NCBI GenBank assembly: GCA_947307285.1
Contig: CAMZIS010000031.1
Span: 1 to 9,666, forward strand
Source of the DNA: an uncultured Peptococcaceae bacterium
Lineage (GTDB): Bacteria; Bacillota; Dehalobacteriia; UBA4068
Length of the DNA stretch: 9,666 nt
Direction: 5' to 3'
Positions within the stretch are counted from its first letter, which is position 1. The number at the start of each line of letters is the position of its first letter. The notes beneath the pieces are model-generated. The model worked only from the letters and a program-made list of their open reading frames with translations. It ran no database searches and was not told where the DNA came from. Position numbers and translations under genes: made by a program. Below, piece by piece: positions 1-5,993 of the stretch.

Positions 1-142
1 GTCTTTCCCGGCTCAGGGGCAACAGGTTTTCCTCGGAAAGCTTCACTTCTTCATAGTCTCCGCCCAGCAGGCGCAAGACCTCCCGCGCTAATTCATCCGT
101 TCGGGACTCCTGCCGGACGCAGCAATTAACATACAGTATCAT
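1..142 (-). CDS. NAD(P)H-dependent oxidoreductase, flavodoxin-like fold (N-terminal part only)
   Basis: Only the first 47 residues are present; the gene runs off the left edge of the window. The protein opens with MILYVNCCVRQESRTDELAR, a beta strand followed by a loop rich in Ser/Arg/Thr and a helix. This is how FMN-binding flavodoxin-fold NAD(P)H:quinone/FMN reductases usually begin, with the S-R-T loop binding the FMN phosphate. Family knowledge predicts a cytosolic flavoprotein reducing quinones, azo or nitro compounds with NAD(P)H, but the substrate cannot be told from this fragment. The ATG is preceded on its own strand by an AGAGGA ribosome binding site about six bases away. It starts 32 bases after the stop of the GyrI-like gene on the same strand, so the two are probably co-transcribed. 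Confidence is limited by the short visible length. Confidence 0.7.
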   Translation of the reverse strand, partial: MILYVNCCVRQESRTDELAREVLRLLGGDYEEVKLSEENLLPLSRER

Positions 143-174
143 AGCATTCCTCTTTTCTGATGTGGGCAATAGAT

Positions 175-810
175 TTACCGGCGTTCTTTTACGGGATGGC
201 GGATAACGGTCTTCAGCTTTTCCGGCGCGGTCTTTCTGGCGTCGCTCAAATAAATCTCATGATGGAGTCGCCGGTCCGTGATATCCGGCTCATAGCCCTG
301 CTCCCGCAAATAATCATGCATCAACGCCACGGTAGCCGGTTCGTCGTCATAAGGACCGATATGCATACACTGGACGCACAGCCCTTCGTCGTAGCGGAAA
401 AACTCTACCGCGGAAAAGTCCTCTTTTTTCTTTTTGGCGGCTTCGCTTTTCGCCCATTCGACGTCTGCTTCAGTGACGAAATCCGGCAGGCGGATCAAGG
501 ATATCCAGTGAAAATCCTCCTTACGGGCGTAGTCCACACCCATGATCCCCGGCTGCCACCACAGTCCTTCCAGCGGCGGGACCACGTAGTCAAAATAACC
601 ATCTATGCTGTGGTCGCTCTTTTTGCTCATTTTTATGGTATAAGCCACGCCGTACAGCTGGCCGATGGCATATTTATAAGCGCCCGCCTCTTCATTGGGG
701 TCGCCTTTGCCCCGCACCGCCAGATAATTCATGGGCGGCACCAGCACCAGGCCGGGCTTGTTTTTGGGCAGATAGAACTCCCTGTATTCTTTCTTGAAAT
801 CGAAAGCCAT
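175..810 (-). CDS. GyrI-like small-molecule-binding domain protein (COG4832-type)
   Basis: This 211-residue soluble protein has the stand-alone GyrI-like (SOUL/BmrR effector-binding) fold with no DNA-binding domain. Family hallmarks are the early VPPMNYLAVRGKGDP strand, the PPLEGLWW motif in the middle, and the late HIGPYDDEPATV segment, where the Gly-x-Tyr and a following acidic residue line the ligand cavity in relatives. The length matches full-length members of the family, such as Listeria Lin2189-like proteins. Some relatives bind drugs and some are reported to hydrolyse cyclopropane-bearing toxins, so a detoxification or ligand-sequestering role is plausible but not shown here. The ATG has a GGAGG ribosome binding site (minus strand, 817-821) six bases upstream. 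The gene heads a two-gene unit with the oxidoreductase fragment, and the pairing of a xenobiotic binder with a flavin reductase suggests a chemical-stress role by inference. Confidence 0.85.
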   Translation of the reverse strand: MAFDFKKEYREFYLPKNKPGLVLVPPMNYLAVRGKGDPNEEAGAYKYAIGQLYGVAYTIKMSKKSDHSIDGYFDYVVPPLEGLWWQPGIMGVDYARKEDFHWISLIRLPDFVTEADVEWAKSEAAKKKKEDFSAVEFFRYDEGLCVQCMHIGPYDDEPATVALMHDYLREQGYEPDITDRRLHHEIYLSDARKTAPEKLKTVIRHPVKERR

Positions 811-816
811 AGCTTA

Positions 817-821
817 CCTCC
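817..821 (-). promoter_or_regulatory. Ribosome binding site of the GyrI-like gene
   Basis: On the minus strand this reads GGAGG followed by TAAGCT and the ATG at 810, a textbook spacing of six bases. It fixes the start of the 211-residue protein. Confidence 0.7.
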
Positions 822-911
822 AATACGACGTCATTTGACAACTTTCCGGGGCAGCTCACAGCGGATGATCGCTACGCAAGGCGCAAAAAGGCGATCGAAG
901 CTATTGTCTAA

Positions 912-920
912 ATTATAGCA
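912..920 (-). promoter_or_regulatory. Extended -10 promoter candidate for the GyrI-like/oxidoreductase unit
   Basis: On the minus strand the sequence reads TGCTATAAT, a perfect extended -10 element (TGnTATAAT). No convincing -35 hexamer lies 17 bases upstream, which is common for extended -10 promoters. It would give a leader of roughly 95 bases before the ATG at 810. The call rests on the motif alone. Confidence 0.5.
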
Positions 921-1038
921 TACAGAAAGAATTGAAGATAGGTGCTGCGGCAGTCTTTACTAATCAATTTAAACCAGCCATACATTTTTAGCTTTATATA
1001 CATAATGACCGACAAATATTTCCTTTTTTAATTATCTA

Positions 1039-1047
1039 TGATATACT
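1039..1047 (+). promoter_or_regulatory. Extended -10 promoter candidate for the partner-switching cluster
   Basis: The sequence TGATATACT matches the extended -10 form TGnTATAnT and lies in the most AT-rich part of the intergenic region. The -35 position is poor (TTTCCT at 17-base spacing). Initiation here would give a leader of about 95 bases before the ATG at 1148. This is the best vegetative-type promoter candidate upstream of the seven-gene run. Confidence 0.4.
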
Positions 1048-1106
1048 AAAATATGTATTGTCTTAAGCAGGATGAGCAGCCGTCGTTCAGTGCGCCGCGC
1101 ATCGCT

Positions 1107-1125
1107 GTTGACCGAAAACGGCAAC
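1107..1125 (+). promoter_or_regulatory. Leader hairpin upstream of the GHKL-symporter gene
   Basis: GTTG-A-CCG-AAAA-CGG-CAAC forms a seven-pair stem with one bulged A and an AAAA tetraloop, ending 22 bases before the ATG at 1148. A longer-range pairing GCTGTT (1104-1109) with AACAGC (1131-1136) would compete with it. There is no U-run, so it is not a terminator. Because the downstream gene lacks a clear Shine-Dalgarno sequence, the structure could influence translation, but that is inference. Confidence 0.35.
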
Positions 1126-1147
1126 AAACGAACAGCTTTAGTGTCAT

Positions 1148-2767
1148 ATGGCGTTCTCAAAAATCAACACGAGCGAAATCACGATTCATAAACTCACCGG
1201 GCCCGACATCGATCGCATTGCCGCCCGCATAGAGGAGTTTCTCTTTTCCGTAAAGACGGAACGGGCCAACGTCCTCCGTATCCGTCTGACTATGGAAGAG
1301 GCTCTGCTGCGCTGGCAGGAAAAATTCGGCGAAGATGTCTCTGTCCGACTGGTACTGGGCATACGGCTGTTCCGGCCTACGATCACCCTGGGACTGGCCG
1401 GTGAGAGCTACGACCCTCTGATCAACTCGGAAAACGAGCTGGGCTCATGGGCCAATTCGCTTCTGAATGGAGTCGGTCTATCTCCCAGCTACCGCTATCT
1501 ACACGGCTATAATATCGTACAGCTGAAGCTGAAGCGCCCGCGGATCAATCCTGCCCTGACTCTGCTGATCTCAGCGGCTTTAGGCATCCTCATCGGGGTG
1601 CTGGGGAACAACCTCTTCCCGGATGCGTTACGTGAAGAGCTGCTGCGTTGCGTACTTGCCCCTGTGCATGACGTCTTTTTCCGCATACTTAACGCTGCGG
1701 CGGGACCGGTCATCTTCCTGACGGTCCTGGCGGCTATCTGCGGCGTGGGCAGCGTATCCGCCATGAACCGAAGCGGCCGGCGGCTTATCGTCCGTTTCAT
1801 CTCCATCTGTCTTATCATGGCTCTGGTCAGCGAGTTCGTCGCTGGACCTCTCTTCCATCCCCGCTTCCTTTCTTCGTCTTCTTCTCTGGACGGCGAACAG
1901 GTAAATACCTTTTTGGATTCTGTTTTTCAGATCATCCCCAGCGACATACTGTCGCCCTTCATAAACGGAGACTCGCCGCAGATCCTTCTTATGGCTCTGA
2001 TTATCGGCAACGCTGTGCTGGTGGCCGGTTCTCAGTCCGGCGGACTGATTTCCATAATCGATCAGGCGAACACCGTAGGTATGCTGGTAGCGGAATGGGT
2101 GAGCCGACTGACGCCCATATTTGTTACCCTGCTGGTCATTTTAGGCATATGGAACGATTCTGTTTCCGTTTTTCTGGGTATATGGAAACCGTTCTGTGTA
2201 TTTCTGATCTTGGTTTCGATCATGCTGGCCTACTATTTGATCCGTGTCAGCAAAACAAAAGGCGTCGGCATCCGCACTCTTGTCAATAAAATGAAGTCCT
2301 CCTTCTGGATCGCTTTCAAGAATTCGTCCGTCACCGCTGCCTACGGCGAGAACCAGCTTTGCTGCGAGCGGCATCTCGGTATCGACCATAAGCTTACAGA
2401 TTTCGGCCTGCCATTGGGCTTCGTGATCTATATGCCTACCGGCGTCACAGCCACTATGGTCTTCATTTTGTATGCGGCGCAGAGCTACGGCGTCAACACC
2501 TATCTTGGTTGGTACGTGGCCGCATTGTTTCTGACTGTCATCATGGTGGTTGCCACGCCGCCGGTAGCCGGCATGAGCATCCTTACCTACGCCGCCTGCT
2601 TCCCCCGGCTGGGCATACCGACAGAAGCGCTGATCGTGGCTATGATCGCGGATATCCTTTTCAATTTCGTCGTTTCCGGCGTAGACCAGTCTCTGCTCCA
2701 GCTGGAGCTGGTCCTGGAGGCCGACCGGTTACAGATGCTGGACCGAGATAAACTACGCAAGTCATGA
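1148..2767 (+). CDS. Degenerate GHKL-ATPase domain fused to a DAACS (dicarboxylate/amino acid:cation symporter-fold) membrane domain
   Basis: This 539-residue protein has two parts. Residues ~10-131 resemble the RsbW-type kinases encoded downstream. TMEEALLR (48-55) matches their N-box, GESYDPL their G1 box, and YRYLHGYNIVQLKLKR their C-terminal strand. Arg55 replaces the Mg-binding Asn, and the G1 Asp is missing. Residues ~133-520 form a sodium:dicarboxylate symporter fold with about eight hydrophobic segments, including AAAGPVIFLTVLAAICGVGS, a re-entrant-loop region near 391-399 and a last helix near 495-512. The usual NMDGT signature is YMPTG (428-432). By my alignment to GltPh, the TM8 substrate residues Asp394 and Arg397 are Asn506 and Val509. 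The protein may therefore be a membrane sensor or anchor rather than a normal symporter. An in-frame stop at 1139 forces the start to be at or after 1148. No good Shine-Dalgarno is visible there. Confidence 0.82.
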   Translation: MAFSKINTSEITIHKLTGPDIDRIAARIEEFLFSVKTERANVLRIRLTMEEALLRWQEKFGEDVSVRLVLGIRLFRPTITLGLAGESYDPLINSENELGSWANSLLNGVGLSPSYRYLHGYNIVQLKLKRPRINPALTLLISAALGILIGVLGNNLFPDALREELLRCVLAPVHDVFFRILNAAAGPVIFLTVLAAICGVGSVSAMNRSGRRLIVRFISICLIMALVSEFVAGPLFHPRFLSSSSSLDGEQVNTFLDSVFQIIPSDILSPFINGDSPQILLMALIIGNAVLVAGSQSGGLISIIDQANTVGMLVAEWVSRLTPIFVTLLVILGIWNDSVSVFLGIWKPFCVFLILVSIMLAYYLIRVSKTKGVGIRTLVNKMKSSFWIAFKNSSVTAAYGENQLCCERHLGIDHKLTDFGLPLGFVIYMPTGVTATMVFILYAAQSYGVNTYLGWYVAALFLTVIMVVATPPVAGMSILTYAACFPRLGIPTEALIVAMIADILFNFVVSGVDQSLLQLELVLEADRLQMLDRDKLRKS

Positions 2768-2795
2768 ACAATGACAATCATTTTCTAGATATTGC

Positions 2796-2801
2796 AGGAG
2801 G
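2796..2801 (+). promoter_or_regulatory. Ribosome binding site deciding the STAS gene start
   Basis: A perfect AGGAGG lies five bases before ATG 2807 and eight before the adjacent ATG 2810. It rules out the TTG at 2792, which lies upstream of this site. Confidence 0.75.
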
Positions 2802-2806
2802 AAACA

Positions 2807-3106
2807 ATGATGACCATCACTCAGACCAAAACGGATTCCAGTCTTACTATTGCGCTTGACGGACGGCTGGACACCACCAGCGCGCCCGATCTGGAAGCGG
2901 TATGCAAAAACGGACTGGACGGAGTCAGCGAACTGACTATCGATATGGAAAAGCTGGACTATATGTCTTCTGCCGGACTGCGTGTGATCCTGGCCATGCA
3001 GAAGCGCATGCTGGAACAGGGCTCCATGAAGGTCGTAAACGTAAATGATATCATCATGGAGATCTTTGAGATCACCGGTTTTGCCGACATTCTGACTATC
3101 GAATAG
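2807..3106 (+). CDS. STAS-domain anti-sigma factor antagonist (RsbV/SpoIIAA type)
   Basis: This 99-residue single-domain protein is the usual size for RsbV/SpoIIAA. It has the opening strands with LDGRLDTTSAPDL (the GxxD region), the central strand LTIDMEKLDYMSSAGLRVIL, and the closing ITGFADILTI helix-strand. By alignment with SpoIIAA (MDSSGL), the serine phosphorylated by the partner kinase is the second Ser of YMSSAGL, Ser55 with the start used here. The preceding Asp of SpoIIAA is a Ser, as in many non-Bacillus members. It would bind and be phosphorylated by a GHKL kinase, most simply the one encoded 50 bases downstream. It starts 39 bases after the membrane fusion gene. ATG 2810 is an almost equally good start. 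The target it controls is unknown, because no sigma factor is nearby. Confidence 0.92.
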   Translation: MMTITQTKTDSSLTIALDGRLDTTSAPDLEAVCKNGLDGVSELTIDMEKLDYMSSAGLRVILAMQKRMLEQGSMKVVNVNDIIMEIFEITGFADILTIE

Positions 3107-3156
3107 TCATATAAGAAAGAGCAGTCCTCTTCCCGACTAGCGAAGGGAGTTTTATA

Positions 3157-3564
3157 GTGAAAGAGCTTAGCCTGGACGCCACGGTGGACAACATAGCTGT
3201 CGTGACTGATTTCGTCAATGCCGAGCTGGAAGCCATTGGCTGTCCCATGAAGGCGCAGATGCAGATCGACGTGGCTATCGACGAACTGTTCAGTAATATT
3301 GCGCTGTACGCATACGCACCCGGCAGCGGCAGCGCTACCGTCCGTGTGGAAACGGAACTGGACCCGCCTGCGGCGATTATTACCTTTATCGACCGGGGCG
3401 TTCCTTTCGACCCGCTTTCAGCCTGCACCCCGGATGTAAGTCTGCCCGCGTGCGAACGCGATGCGGGAGGCCTCGGCGTTTTTCTGGTAAAAAAGATAAT
3501 GGACGAGGTTGCCTATGCCTACCGTGACGGGGAAAACATCATCCGTATCAAAAAGAGGTTATAA
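3157..3564 (+). CDS. RsbW/SpoIIAB-type GHKL serine kinase (anti-sigma-factor-like), copy 1
   Basis: This 135-residue HATPase_c protein has all the nucleotide-binding boxes. The N-box is IDELFSNIALYAY with Glu43 and Asn47, the G1 box is FIDRGVPFDPL with Asp79 and Gly81, and the G2 lid is GGLGVFLVKKIMDEV from Gly104. It lacks a histidine phosphoacceptor domain and is the size of stand-alone partner-switching kinases. These use ATP to phosphorylate a STAS partner and otherwise bind an output protein. The GTG start follows AAGGGAG (3143-3149) by seven bases. The gene lies between the STAS gene and the HD hydrolase, the latter only six bases downstream, so it is surely in the same transcript. It is about 58% identical by eye to the kinase at 5445-5915, which marks the two as paralogues. 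Its output partner is not known. Confidence 0.9.
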   Translation: MKELSLDATVDNIAVVTDFVNAELEAIGCPMKAQMQIDVAIDELFSNIALYAYAPGSGSATVRVETELDPPAAIITFIDRGVPFDPLSACTPDVSLPACERDAGGLGVFLVKKIMDEVAYAYRDGENIIRIKKRL

Positions 3565-3570
3565 AAATCT

Positions 3571-4146
3571 ATGACATTGCTTGACGAAGCTATAGTTTTT
3601 GCCGTACAAGCCCACAGCGGCATGATGCGGAAAAGAGAAAGCCTGCCTTTCATCCTGCACCCGCTGGAGGTGGCCACCATTGTCGGAACACTAACCAGCG
3701 ACGAACAGGTCCTTGCTGCGGCTGTGCTGCACGATACTGTGGAAGACACCCAAACCACCATGGATGATATCCGCGAAAAGTTCGGCGAACGCGTCGCTGC
3801 ATTGGTTGCTTCGGAAACGGAAGATAAGCGCCGCGACAAGCCGGCGTCGGAAACATGGATGCTGCGTAAGGTCGAGTCTTTGCGGGAACTGAAGAACTGC
3901 TCCGATCCGGCGGTAAAGGTGCTGTGGCTGGGCGACAAGCTTTCCAATATGCGTTCTTTTTACCGCGGCTGGAAGATCCGCGGCAACAGGATGTGGCAGG
4001 ATTTCAACCAAAGCGACCCTGCCATGCAGGCCTGGTATTATCGATCCATAGTTAAGCTGCTGGGCGAGTACAGATACTGCGACGCCTGGCAGGAACTGAA
4101 CACTTTGGTGGAAACCATATTTGAGGGAGTTTCATCGCATGAATAA
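3571..4146 (+). CDS. Small HD-domain hydrolase, MESH1/SpoT-type (probable alarmone hydrolase)
   Basis: This 191-residue protein consists of the HD domain found at the N-terminus of RelA/SpoT and in stand-alone (p)ppGpp hydrolases. The conserved blocks appear in order: AHSGMMRKRESLPFILHP (His15-Pro31), AVLHDTVEDT (HD at 54-55, ED at 58-59), and LGDKLSNMR (Asp122, Asn126). His30, His54, Asp55 and Asp122 are the expected Mn-binding residues, and Glu58/Asp59 the catalytic acids. All are intact. There is no synthetase, TGS or ACT domain, so the protein should only degrade a nucleotide. (p)ppGpp is the usual substrate, but NADPH or other pyrophosphorylated nucleotides are possible. A GAGG lies 12 bases before the ATG, a long spacing. 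The 3' end overlaps the start of the STAS-kinase gene by eight bases, suggesting translational coupling. Its place between partner-switching genes is unusual. Confidence 0.88.
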   Translation: MTLLDEAIVFAVQAHSGMMRKRESLPFILHPLEVATIVGTLTSDEQVLAAAVLHDTVEDTQTTMDDIREKFGERVAALVASETEDKRRDKPASETWMLRKVESLRELKNCSDPAVKVLWLGDKLSNMRSFYRGWKIRGNRMWQDFNQSDPAMQAWYYRSIVKLLGEYRYCDAWQELNTLVETIFEGVSSHE

Positions 4147-5323
4147 CGTGAAGTACAGCTTTGAAAATGAAACGCTGACCATTTTACTGCGCGGCCATAT
4201 CGATTCCGCCAACGCCCAGGAAGTAGAGTCGGCCATTGATGAAGCACGCGCTGCAAATCCTGCCAAATCCGTCATCGTTGATTGCCGCGATCTTACTTAT
4301 ACTTCCAGCGCCGGCCTTCGGGTAATCCTGCGTCTGAAAAAAGCCGTCCCCGATACGAAGCTGATAAACGTCAGCTCTGAGGTATATGAGATTCTTGACA
4401 TGACCGGCTTTACCGAGATGATGGAGATCCAAAAGGCTTACCGCAAGATCTCTGTTGAGGGCTGCGAAGTCATCGGTCAGGGCGCAAACGGCAAGGTCTA
4501 CCGTATAGATCCAGACACTATCGTGAAGGTATATCTCAATCCCGATTCTCTGCCGGAGATACATCGGGAACGCGAGCTGGCCCGTACCGCTTTCGTGCTG
4601 GGCGTACCCACCGCTATCCCCTACGATGTAGTCAGTATAGAAGGCGGCGGCTACGGCAGTGTATTCGAACTGCTCAACGCTACAAGCTTCGCCAAGCTGC
4701 TGATCAACGGCGAAAAAAGCGTGGATGAAGTAGCTAAGATGAGCGTCGAATTACTTAAGCTCATCCATTCCACAGTAGTCAAGCCGGACTCCATGCCCGA
4801 TATGCGGGACGTGGCCCTGGACTGGGCGGACTTTTTGCGGGATCATCTGCCAGCGGATCAGGCAGAGAAGCTTCACGACCTTATCGCCGCCGTCCCTCCT
4901 GATAATCATATGATGCACGGCGACTATCACATCAAAAACGTCATGCTGCAAAACGGTGAAAGCCTGCTGATCGATATGGATACGCTTTGTCATGGGCATC
5001 CTGTTTTCGAGCTGGCCAGCATGTTCAACGCCTACCGCGGCTATGGGGAGACCGATCACAGCGTTACCCAATCATTCCTGGGAATACCCTACGAAATGGC
5101 AACAGAATTCTGGCGCAAGAGTCTGCACCTGTATTTCGACGGAGCCAACGAAGAGACCCTGAACGAAGTGGAACGCAAGGCCCAGGTCGTCGGTTATGCC
5201 CGTATCATGCGCCGCAGCATTCGCCGGAACGGTCTGAACACGGAAGACGGCCGCAAGCTGATCGACAACTGTCGCGAGCACCTGTCAGAGCTGCTGCCGC
5301 AGGTGGACAGTCTGTTGTTTTGA
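4139..5323 (+). CDS. STAS domain fused to an APH/choline-kinase-fold phosphotransferase
   Basis: This 394-residue soluble protein has two domains. Residues 1-97 are a STAS domain with TYTSSAGLRVIL at 53-64, where Ser57 matches the SpoIIAA phosphorylation site, and a closing MTGFTEMMEI. Residues ~105-390 are a kinase of the aminoglycoside phosphotransferase/choline kinase superfamily. They contain a glycine-rich loop IGQGANGKVY (Gly113, Gly115, Gly118), the ATP-binding lysine in IVKVY (Lys130), the catalytic HGDYHIKN (Asp262, Asn267) and the metal-binding IDMD (Asp279, Asp281). All catalytic residues look intact. The substrate may be a small molecule or a protein and cannot be told. The ATG follows GAGGGAG (4123-4129) by nine bases and overlaps the end of the HD gene. 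A partner kinase phosphorylating Ser57 could switch the enzyme on or off. That is inference, but the fusion itself is plain. Confidence 0.9.
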   Translation: MNNVKYSFENETLTILLRGHIDSANAQEVESAIDEARAANPAKSVIVDCRDLTYTSSAGLRVILRLKKAVPDTKLINVSSEVYEILDMTGFTEMMEIQKAYRKISVEGCEVIGQGANGKVYRIDPDTIVKVYLNPDSLPEIHRERELARTAFVLGVPTAIPYDVVSIEGGGYGSVFELLNATSFAKLLINGEKSVDEVAKMSVELLKLIHSTVVKPDSMPDMRDVALDWADFLRDHLPADQAEKLHDLIAAVPPDNHMMHGDYHIKNVMLQNGESLLIDMDTLCHGHPVFELASMFNAYRGYGETDHSVTQSFLGIPYEMATEFWRKSLHLYFDGANEETLNEVERKAQVVGYARIMRRSIRRNGLNTEDGRKLIDNCREHLSELLPQVDSLLF

Positions 5324-5444
5324 ACCTGCAGGATGATTTTGACGCTGCATCGTGTTTATACCGGACTGAAAAAGAGATACTTTATACTATAGAAAGTGAA
5401 GTCTGACTGTTGACGGCATTGCGCCACAGGTTGATGATTTGACT

Positions 5445-5915
5445 ATGAAGTGCATTCATTGTATCGGCAAAAACGATAATAACAGACCGTCCTTTACCGC
5501 TCAGGAAATGACCGTCGAAGCGACGATCGAAAACATCCCGGCTGTGATAGAATTCGTAGACGGGCATCTGGTGGCGCTGGGCTGTCCGCCAAAAGTAGTG
5601 TGGCAAATCAACATTGCCATCGATGAGCTGTTCGGCAATATAGCGCATTATGCCTATGATCCGGATACCGGCCCCGCCACAGTCCGCGTCGAAGTGGAGG
5701 ACGATCCGATGACCGTCCTGATCACCTTTATCGACCATGGCAAACCCTACGATCCGCTGGCAGCCGCCGATCCAGATACCACTTTGTCCGCGGAGGCCCG
5801 TAAGATTGGCGGCTTAGGCGTGTTCCTGGTCAAGAAGACCATGGACGACATCAGCTACGAGTATAGGAACGGGCAAAACATCCTGCATATCAGAAAACGT
5901 ATCCGCGACAAATAA
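5445..5915 (+). CDS. RsbW/SpoIIAB-type GHKL serine kinase, copy 2, with a short cysteine-bearing N-terminal extension
   Basis: This 156-residue HATPase_c protein is paralogous to the kinase at 3157-3564 (about 75 of 129 aligned positions identical by eye). The N-box IDELFGNIAHYAY, the G1 box FIDHGKPYDPL and the lid GGLGVFLVKKTMDDI all retain their key Glu, Asn, Asp and Gly residues, so ATP binding and kinase activity are expected. Compared with copy 1 it has about 18 extra residues at the N-terminus, beginning MKCIHCIGKND with a Cys-x-x-Cys pair. The start is uncertain. ATG 5445 has only a weak CAGG 14 bases upstream. ATG 5508 would give a protein a few residues shorter than copy 1, but has AGGA too close to it. 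The 121-base gap after the STAS-kinase gene is the largest in the run. Its natural partner may be the STAS domain of that fusion. Confidence 0.87.
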   Translation: MKCIHCIGKNDNNRPSFTAQEMTVEATIENIPAVIEFVDGHLVALGCPPKVVWQINIAIDELFGNIAHYAYDPDTGPATVRVEVEDDPMTVLITFIDHGKPYDPLAAADPDTTLSAEARKIGGLGVFLVKKTMDDISYEYRNGQNILHIRKRIRDK

Positions 5916-5993
5916 CCATACAGCCCGGATATTCCCCTAACCTTTGCCAGTAAATGCGGCGGCTTTTTGGTAAGCTGTCAGTTAAGGAGCATT

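Larger units (their letters stand above)
811..1147. other. Divergent intergenic region
   Basis: This 337-base stretch separates the minus-strand GyrI-like gene from the plus-strand partner-switching cluster. I see no credible coding region or RNA gene in it. It holds an extended -10 candidate on each strand (912-920 minus, 1039-1047 plus), an AT-rich core around 975-1060, a weak 6-bp inverted repeat GATCGC/GCGATC at 867-872 and 891-896, and a hairpin at 1107-1125 in the leader of the plus-strand gene. The layout fits two back-to-back promoters. Confidence 0.6.

Noticed and set aside
867..896. Inverted repeat GATCGC/GCGATC as an operator
   Set aside because: It has only six pairs with an 18-base spacer, a level expected by chance.
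160..918. 252-residue plus-strand open frame opposite the GyrI-like gene
   Set aside because: It is antisense to a gene with clear family motifs and a good ribosome binding site, and its translation shows no recognisable domain.
2792..2806. TTG start extending the STAS protein by five residues
   Set aside because: The codons run through the AGGAGG site itself. ATG 2807 or 2810 is the credible start.
4121..4138. TTG start extending the STAS-kinase protein by six residues
   Set aside because: It includes the GAGGGAG ribosome binding site. ATG 4139 is properly spaced from it.
5383..5388. TATACT as an internal -10 element before the second kinase gene
   Set aside because: There is no -35 hexamer at 16-18 bases and no TG extension. 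The evidence is too thin to call a promoter, although the 121-base gap makes one possible.
4987..5406. 139-residue plus-strand open frame inside and past the STAS-kinase gene
   Set aside because: It overlaps the conserved catalytic region of the kinase in another frame and has an Arg/Pro-rich, low-information translation.
5930..5970. Possible terminator between the second kinase and the acyltransferase (GGCGGC followed by TTTTT)
   Set aside because: No stable stem pairs with the GC stretch upstream of the T run.
5967..5993. TTG start extending the acyltransferase by nine residues
   Set aside because: It includes the AAGGAG site, which serves ATG 5994.
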